Below, piece by piece: positions 59,301 through 64,000 of a stretch of 64,000 nucleotides of DNA (positions are counted from its first letter, which is position 1; each line of letters begins with the position of its first letter). The stretch is from the NCBI RefSeq assembly GCF_040802235.1, contig NC_133166.1, forward strand, positions 8,866,001 to 8,930,000. The letters run 5' to 3'. The notes beneath the pieces were generated by a model. The model ran no database searches. It was not told the DNA's origin and worked only from the letters and a program-made list of their open reading frames with translations. This stretch comes from Manis javanica. Its lineage: Eukaryota > Chordata > Mammalia > Pholidota > Manidae. The position numbers were made by a program, and so were the translations under genes.

Positions 59301-60839
59301 TGATAAATACAATTTCTCATCCTATGCTCACTTACAATTCCCCAGGACCCTATTTTGGAAGACACTTTGAGATGGAGAGTTCTTCCTATCTCTTTGGAGG
59401 ATTAGGCTTGCTAACATAAAGTCCCTTTGAAGGATAAGCTATATTGTCATTCACCCTTGGTGCTCCAATAGAAACATAAGCTCCTTTATTTGTTCTAGTT
59501 CCCAAGGAAACCACTGCTTGAGTTTCCAGTATAAAACCTGTGAAGTTTGAAACAGTGATCAGCCAGTAATGGGAAAGTACTAACATCTGAGAGCAGGCTC
59601 CTCAAACATTTCCAGTGAAGTCTGACTAAAGGCACGTCTCTATGTGGTTTGATGGCTCTACAACAAGCATGACATTGATTTAAAGGATATAGTTTTATGT
59701 TGAAAATGATGCAGTTTTGTGTTCCCTAATACCTATGCTTTTTAAATTGAAAATCATTAAATTGTTAAGCCACCCTCCCTGCCTCTCAAGTCATCCAGTT
59801 ACACCCACGCCCCAGAAGATGTGCCTTCTCTACCTTGTGTCTCCTCATGCCCCACTGGAACGTCCCTAAGAAGTTCTGGGGAATTTGATATTCCAGCCTA
59901 AGAAGTACAAGTTTAGAAAGTATTTCAACCACTTAGAAATAAGCCAAACGATTTTTGCCTTCTAGAGCATATTTCTGATGTGATTGTCATGAAAATAAGT
60001 TCCTTTTTGGCATTAGACCAAACGTTCTGATCATAGTCCTTGGGAGGGCAATCATTCCTAGAGGACAGCAGAAAAACGAGAAAAATAATTTAGGTTCTAT
60101 GCCAGCTATGCATTTTTCTATAAATGTCACTGTTTATATATTAAAATATTAAACATCAAATACCTCACTTCCCTTACTAATGGAAGATTGATTTAATGAG
60201 AAATAATGACAAGTCATATAGTCTGGGATCTTCCAGTTTTACAGCGTATTCGAAATTTCCTGGTTTACTTTTGAAGTGAATCTTGTGGCTGGTAGTGCTC
60301 AGACCCCTTGATCAGTCCTGAAGCCCTCGGCGCCTGACCTCCCCGGCTGCAGTGAGTATCCTGGTTAGGGTTGTCAGCTACGTCCCTCCCCAGAAGCGGC
60401 CCTGGAGGGTACTGCCCAGCCTAAGATTAGGCCTGGCTCCCTGGCCACATCTAGGACATTGCTGAAGGGCCATTCCAGCTTGAGAGCTCCCAGCGGACTG
60501 GCTCTGTGATGACTGCGTCACCAGTCACCTCTTCTTTCTCAGTCCTGCTTCCCTCTTCCCTTGGCAGGCGCTCTTCCTGCAGACACAGGTTTGCTCCAGA
60601 GGCTGTTTACTGTGGAACCCAGCCTAGAACATCCCGCACTAACAAGTGAACTGCCTTCAAGCCTCTCTACACATGATTTCCCACAGTTCATTAGACCCAT
60701 CTCTGATTTAAATGTGAAAGTAAAATAAGAACTATGTGAATCTGAAACATTACTGATACGTGGTTAGGTAACTGTAGTCAGCAAAGTAATTATTTCTAAT
60801 TCAACTAGTTTTTGTGAGAGCGTCTGTTATGCTTCAGGC

Positions 60840-60960
60840 ACTAAACTGTTGGAATTTACAGATTTAATCTTATTGTAACCATATGGTGTAAGTATTATTA
60901 TATCTGTTTAGGAGAGAAAGAAACTGAGATTTATTTATTCATGCGGTTGAAGTCAAACAG
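60840..60960 (+). repeat. MIR fossil
   Basis: 'ttatgcttcaggcactaaac', 'aatcttattgtaaccatatg', 'gagaaagaaactgagattta'. Confidence 0.4.
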
Positions 60961-61079
60961 TTAGTACATTGTGAAGTTTGAATTTTAACCCAGACTCTTT
61001 CACAAGCTCTGGTTGTTTCCAGTTTATGCTATTCACAAATATTTCTAACTTTGTGCCTTCTGAGCATATGGCAGAATTG

Positions 61080-61380
61080 AGCTTCCCTACCCTCCTAATG
61101 CTAAGTGTGGCCTCGCCACTTGCTTTGGCTAATGAAATGGGAGAAGAGCTGGTGCCTTTTTGCTTTACTGTCCTCCCGTGCCACAGGGAGCAGTGGCATT
61201 GCAGAAGGTAGTGACTGCCAGTTTTCATCCCTGAGTAAAGACAACATGGAACAGAACCCCAAGAACAGCTTAAGATGGGCATAGAACATAAAGGGAAAGG
61301 AATCTGAGTTGTTTTAAGTCACTGCTCTCTAAGCATTGTTTGTTATCATAGCATAACCTAACCAACATGATTAATACATA
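61080..61380 (+). mobile_element. ERVL/MaLR-type LTR fossil
   Basis: 'agtgtggcctcgccacttgc' opens the recognised part. It ends 'gttgttttaagtcactgctc' and 'catagcataacctaacc', a decayed version of the usual LTR end. Confidence 0.5.
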
Positions 61381-62114
61381 CATTTTGGCTAAGAAAAGTG
61401 TTTTTTTTAATAATGTAAGTTTATTAGGTAAAATTCACAGGAAAGATAATTAGCCCTGTCATGCACATGTGTGGGTTGCTTCCTCAGAGTCCATTCACTT
61501 CTTCTTAAATGGGTGGGCCCTGATTTCCTACCCCTTCCCATTTACCTTCTCAGCTACTCAAAGGATGTTGAGCTAAATCCCAGCTGTAGTGATGAGCCCA
61601 GATTGGTTGAAGCCTTTTTTACGTTCCTGGCTACCATGATGGTTTAGAATTGGGCACAAGCTCCAATTGGGGCATGAGGAACAAAACCCAGGACTTAAAC
61701 AAGAACTATTGGAAGAGACCTTTTTCCTTCCTCTGAATGGGTGACAGGACTGCTGAAACATGTGGCCACGTGAGGGCATTGCTCTGTCCACAGGGCTCCT
61801 GTGTGTGGACCGAAGAGGAAGTGAACTCTGGAGAAGGGAGAGGGGGGACTCAGCAAGAAACCACATCTTTGGTGACTCCAAGCAGCTGAATCAGTCCTTA
61901 CTTAAAATGTAAGTAAGGATTTACTATCTCTGGACTTAGTTTTGAAAGACCAGATTCCTTAGGTCTATTCAATTCTGATTTTCTGCCACTTGCAACTGAA
62001 AAATCCAACCTATAAACTCAGAATCCCATCACCCAGAGAGAACCGCTGTTGACATTTTGTGTTTAATTCCTCCCATGCATTTTAATGCATCTGTATATAT
62101 ATCCAATCTGAAAA

Positions 62115-62250
62115 TCATTGTTAAAAATACAGATTCCTGAAGCACAGGCCAGACCTATTGAATTAGAATCTCAGGATGTGATCTGCTGTTCTAACAAACT
62201 CCTTAGCAATACTTCACTGAGATTTGAAAATCACTATACTGAACAAATGT
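62115..62250. mobile_element. MER5-type hAT fragment
   Basis: 'gttaaaaatacagattcctg', 'gacctattgaattagaatct' and 'gagatttgaaaatcactata' are in MER5 order; the left end is missing. Confidence 0.5.
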
Positions 62251-63769
62251 TGACTATTTCTGTCATATTTATAGTTCAGAAAGCCAAAAAGCCTTCCATG
62301 AGATTCTTGAAATAATCTCAGAACCATCAACGGAAGCATCACCCACTTTACTGTAGGAACATCAAAAAGAGCTCCACAGGATTTGGGGGAATACAATACA
62401 CTCTTCAGTGTAATAGCATCTAAAAGAGAAACCCTCATGAATTCTTCGTGACTCAAGTGTCACATGAACAGTGTGTCTGCCTAAGTGATCTTAGCTGATG
62501 AGAGGGGTGGAGCTCTGGGGCTTGAAGACTGGCTGAAATCAGATGCTTGTAAAATGAGGCTGATGGCCAATCAAAGTCAAGTCAAGGACACTTCTATCAG
62601 AACCTCATATGAGTAAACCACCGTAACTACTGAAATATTCTGGTAGAATTCTAGGCCAGACATTTTATTGTTGGTGCTTTTGGTGCCTTTGATGCCTGCT
62701 GATTCTTGAGCAGTGAGTGACTTTGGGCCTCTGTGTTACCCCCTAGCCCCGTATCTCCATGTCCCTTCTCCCTACTTCTCTTCTATTCCTCAGTTTGTGT
62801 TTGCATATGCCTGTGAATTTATAGGCCAAAAAAGTGAAGTTGAAAATGATCAAGGAAGAAGATGCTGACTCTAGTTCCAGAGAAGCGATTCAGGTTTCTT
62901 GTTTGAGAACAGGAGATTAAAGCATACGTCTGACTTCTAGTTTTGTGGATTAAAGGAGCAGGGGGGCCACCCATACTTAGTGGGACTCTGGAGAAAAAGG
63001 CAGAGGCTTGGCATTGTGGCCAAAGACCATGTTGTCAAGAAGCACTGGGGCCAAGTTTAGTTTTGAGGGCCTGGAGTCCCAAAAAAGCTGCCTTTCTGGG
63101 CAGACAACTGGGCAAGGAGACTCCGCTACAGCTTGGAGCAGAAGAGGTCAGGGGACCACCACGCATTCAAGCCATCATATCATGGCAGGGAGCAAGGACA
63201 GCAGAGGCATGCACACAATGATCTTGCTTCTTCCCTGCTCAAGACGGTGATGGCCCCATTTCAGTTCTGCCTAAACCTCATTTCCCTCCTGCCCTGCCAG
63301 AGGGACCCAAGGACTTCAGGCATTCGTCTCTGGCACCTGATACACACATCAGCAAGTAAGGGTGACAGTGCTTATGAAAACAGGAATCCAAAACTCTTTG
63401 GAAGTAAAGCCCTCTGACCTTTCCACATTGGGGATCCCCTCATGAATATGGTTTGGAGATTAATGGCTAAATGTGAAAATCCTCCAGAAAATGCTTACAT
63501 GTGGAAGGCCTCCAAGATTTTTAACCCCTCCTTCTGATCCTCACATTCTTTCTTTAAATGTTAATAAATTCAATCACATATGAACCAGTTCTGCGGGATT
63601 GTAAATGACTCAGATTTGTTCAATGATTTTGCGTATGTCAACCTTAATTTTAGTTTCCAAGGGGCAAACTCATTTCCCTAGTATTTAGTTTGAGGAGGGC
63701 TAACAAACTACAGCCTCCACTTGCTAATACCCCATTGCATACCCAGGCTGTATTTCATGTGTTCCCCCA

Positions 63770-63880
63770 TCTTTGAGATCAATGCTATTCTTATTGTTTT
63801 ACTCTTGAGAAAGTAGAGGTTCAGGTAGACCAGCTTACCTGCCCAAGGATGGAACAGAGTTGAAGCCTGGGTTTGTCTAA
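63770..63880 (+). repeat. MIR fossil
   Basis: 'gaaagtagaggttcaggtag', 'accagcttacctgcccaagg', 'agttgaagcctgggtttgtc'. Confidence 0.45.
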
Positions 63881-64000
63881 ATTTATAACTTCTACTCTTG
63901 ATGCTTTGTCCTGCTGCTCAAAGATGGTAGCAATCTTCTATATATGAGTTGATAGGAAGAAAATCTTTCAGGGCTAGAACAGAGTTTGACACCTCCTAAG

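Larger units (their letters stand above)
41008..64000. other. 3' UTR and intergenic DNA downstream of CTSC
   Basis: After the short 3' UTR I find no recognisable gene up to the window end. Content is the listed repeat fossils plus AT-rich unique DNA. The moderately GC-rich stretch 46.88-47.75 kb has overlapping open frames on both strands that match nothing I know. Stretches 50.45-53.9, 54.3-56.1 and 62.3-63.75 kb show nothing I can name. In mammals RAB38 follows CTSC at a distance that, as I recall it, exceeds this window. Confidence 0.7.

Noticed and set aside
41008..64000. RAB38, the usual downstream neighbour of CTSC
   Set aside because: No Rab GTPase motif (GxxxxGK[ST], DxxG, NKxD) was found in any frame here. 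As I recall it, the gene lies farther away than the window extends.

Overview
The window is mammalian nuclear DNA. It holds a single protein-coding gene, CTSC (cathepsin C, also called dipeptidyl peptidase I), complete and intact on the + strand from about 6.9 kb to 41.2 kb. Seven coding exons with canonical GT/AG junctions join into 1389 nt, or 462 codons plus stop. The conceptual protein lines up residue for residue with my memory of human CTSC (463 aa), apart from a signal peptide one residue shorter. The papain-type triad is present as Cys257, His404 and Asn426.

Layout. 1-6.6 kb: gene-free 5' flank made of ancient repeat fossils. 6.6-7.35 kb: a pyrimidine-rich, G-quadruplex-prone tract followed by a CpG-rich promoter, a CTG-rich leader and exon 1. 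7.15-40.5 kb: six introns (about 2.8, 17.6, 3.6, 3.2, 4.9 and 0.5 kb) separating exons 2-7. 41.0-41.2 kb: 3' UTR with a poly(A) signal. 41.2-64 kb: intergenic DNA with MIR, L1, LTR and hAT fossils and no gene I can recognise.

The most interesting gene-level signal is an 85-nt cryptic exon deep in intron 2 (15172-15256). It has its own splice sites, stays open for 28 codons in the frame set by exon 2, and encodes a peptide that I recall as the alternative C-terminus of a short human CTSC isoform. Used as a terminal exon it would give a 137-residue protein that is mostly exclusion domain with no protease domain.

The most interesting structural signals are: a truncated L1 with a 3' transduction, bounded by a 16-bp target-site duplication (23.2-23.8 kb); a nearly perfect 36-bp inverted repeat about 1 kb apart in intron 4; and a second, older 69-bp inverted repeat about 1.1 kb apart just downstream of the gene.

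Organism. Exon sequence, MIR/L2/MER5/MaLR fossils and L1 tails show a placental mammal. The L1 3' ends at 23.3-23.6 kb and 49.6-49.8 kb resemble ones I associate with pangolins (Manis). That is memory, not a search result, so the assignment is tentative.
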